Below, in pieces: positions 13,135 to 13,665 of a stretch of DNA of 13,665 nt (within the stretch, counting starts at the first letter, position 1; every line of letters begins with the position of its first letter). The translations under genes were made by a program, and so were the position numbers. The DNA comes from Microcaldota archaeon (GTDB lineage: Archaea > Micrarchaeota > Micrarchaeia > Micrarchaeales > CABMGC01), in NCBI GenBank assembly GCA_021805625.1, contig JAJZEU010000130.1, positions 1-13,665 of the forward strand. Direction: 5' to 3'. The notes beneath the pieces are model-generated. The model saw nothing but the letters and a program-made list of their open reading frames with translations, made no database searches and was not told where the DNA came from.

Positions 13135-13665
13135 TTAATCATTGTTTTTATCTTCTTGCTTCCTCGTCCACTGAAATCTTTTGCCAATACCCTAAGTCTA
13201 ATGAGGTTGAGTTTTGGCATCAGTTCCTTCAGTTCCGCCTTACCGTACTCGTTCAAATATATGCCATCTACGACTGCCTTCTCTGGTTCTGCAACAAATA
13301 CGTAACTTCTGGATTTTGCGTACCTTTGATATCCGAAAAATAACCTCTCTGGGATCTTATGATAGATAATTCCCATTCTTTCATATCTTAATGAATTCTT
13401 GCTGGTCACGCACTCCACGGCTTTTGGAACTTGCTGTATGATTTCATGGAACAGTAGGGCCGAATCGAGCGACACATAAGATGGCTCTACAAGTTGGGTT
13501 GCTATTACAAAAGGATCGTCAACAAAAGAGATATTGCCTTTCATCACTTTTATTGCAAGCTTCTTCTTTACAAGCCTTGATAAGTATACGGTGGATATTG
13601 CCCTTGGCTTGCTAATAAGATTCGATAGCTGTTGTACTGAAAAGACGGCTCTGTTCGAGGCTAGT
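13131..13665 (-). CDS. abiEi: AbiEi-type antitoxin / transcriptional regulator (N-terminus outside window)
   Basis: The frame is open through the right edge, giving at least 177 residues; internal GTG (13547) and ATG (13544) are not the true start. The visible N-terminal part reads 'FSVQQLSNLISKPRAISTVY' followed by 'LSRLVKKKLAIKV', a winged-helix motif as in AbiEi antitoxins. Then come 'LVEPSYVSLDSALLFHEIIQ' (the usual 'P-x-Y-V-S-L-x-S-A-L' start of the C-terminal domain), 'RLFFGYQRY' and 'VFVAEPEKAVVDGIYL', all familiar features of the family. It overlaps the toxin gene by 4 bp and sits before it, as is normal for AbiE operons. Family knowledge: the antitoxin represses its own promoter through the winged helix and counters the toxin without stable binding. 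The promoter lies outside the window. Confidence 0.82.
   Translation of the reverse strand, partial: LASNRAVFSVQQLSNLISKPRAISTVYLSRLVKKKLAIKVMKGNISFVDDPFVIATQLVEPSYVSLDSALLFHEIIQQVPKAVECVTSKNSLRYERMGIIYHKIPERLFFGYQRYAKSRSYVFVAEPEKAVVDGIYLNEYGKAELKELMPKLNLIRLRVLAKDFSGRGSKKIKTMIK

Noticed and set aside
1..13665. CRISPR array
   Set aside because: No set of regularly spaced short direct repeats was found; the repeats seen occur in two copies only.

Overview
The window looks like an archaeal chromosome segment. The evidence is promoters with an AT-rich TATA box about 25 bp upstream of start codons (often implying leaderless mRNA), a tRNA gene without an encoded CCA end, oligo-T terminators, and a DnaK that lacks the roughly 25-residue N-terminal insertion found in Gram-negative bacteria. 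The protein style recalls Thermoplasmata or small-genome (DPANN/Micrarchaeota-like) archaea, but I cannot fix the lineage from sequence alone.

Layout. (1) 1-530: the 5' part of a transposase runs off the left edge on the minus strand, followed by a hairpin and a small two-helix membrane protein. (2) 638-712: tRNA-Glu(CTC) with its own TATA box. (3) 745-4775, minus strand: a heat-shock chaperone operon in the order winged-helix regulator, grpE, dnaK, dnaJ. A 24-bp near-palindrome covers the TATA box of this operon and is a good candidate operator. (4) 4832-6802, minus strand: an unrecognised 202-residue protein and a DEAD-box RNA helicase. These core genes are relatively GC-rich.

(5) From about 6840 rightwards the sequence becomes AT-richer and accessory in character. 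It holds a small SAM-dependent methyltransferase flanked by imperfect direct repeats, an exonuclease III gene followed by an SDR-type nucleotide-sugar reductase/epimerase-like gene, an unusual 540-residue radical SAM protein, an ankyrin-repeat pseudogene, a three-helix membrane protein, and a truncated tyrosine-recombinase-like gene. A ~52-bp repeat with a palindromic core occurs both near 7.8 kb and at the recombinase remnant near 12.3 kb. The ~4.5 kb between the copies may be an integrated or recombined segment. (6) 12385-13665, minus strand: an AbiE-type toxin-antitoxin pair whose antitoxin runs off the right edge.

The chaperone genes work together: DnaJ delivers substrate and stimulates ATP hydrolysis, GrpE exchanges nucleotide on DnaK, and the upstream winged-helix protein probably controls the set. 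The right half reads as a small accessory island with recombination and toxin-antitoxin hallmarks. The radical SAM protein is the best candidate there for an undescribed activity.
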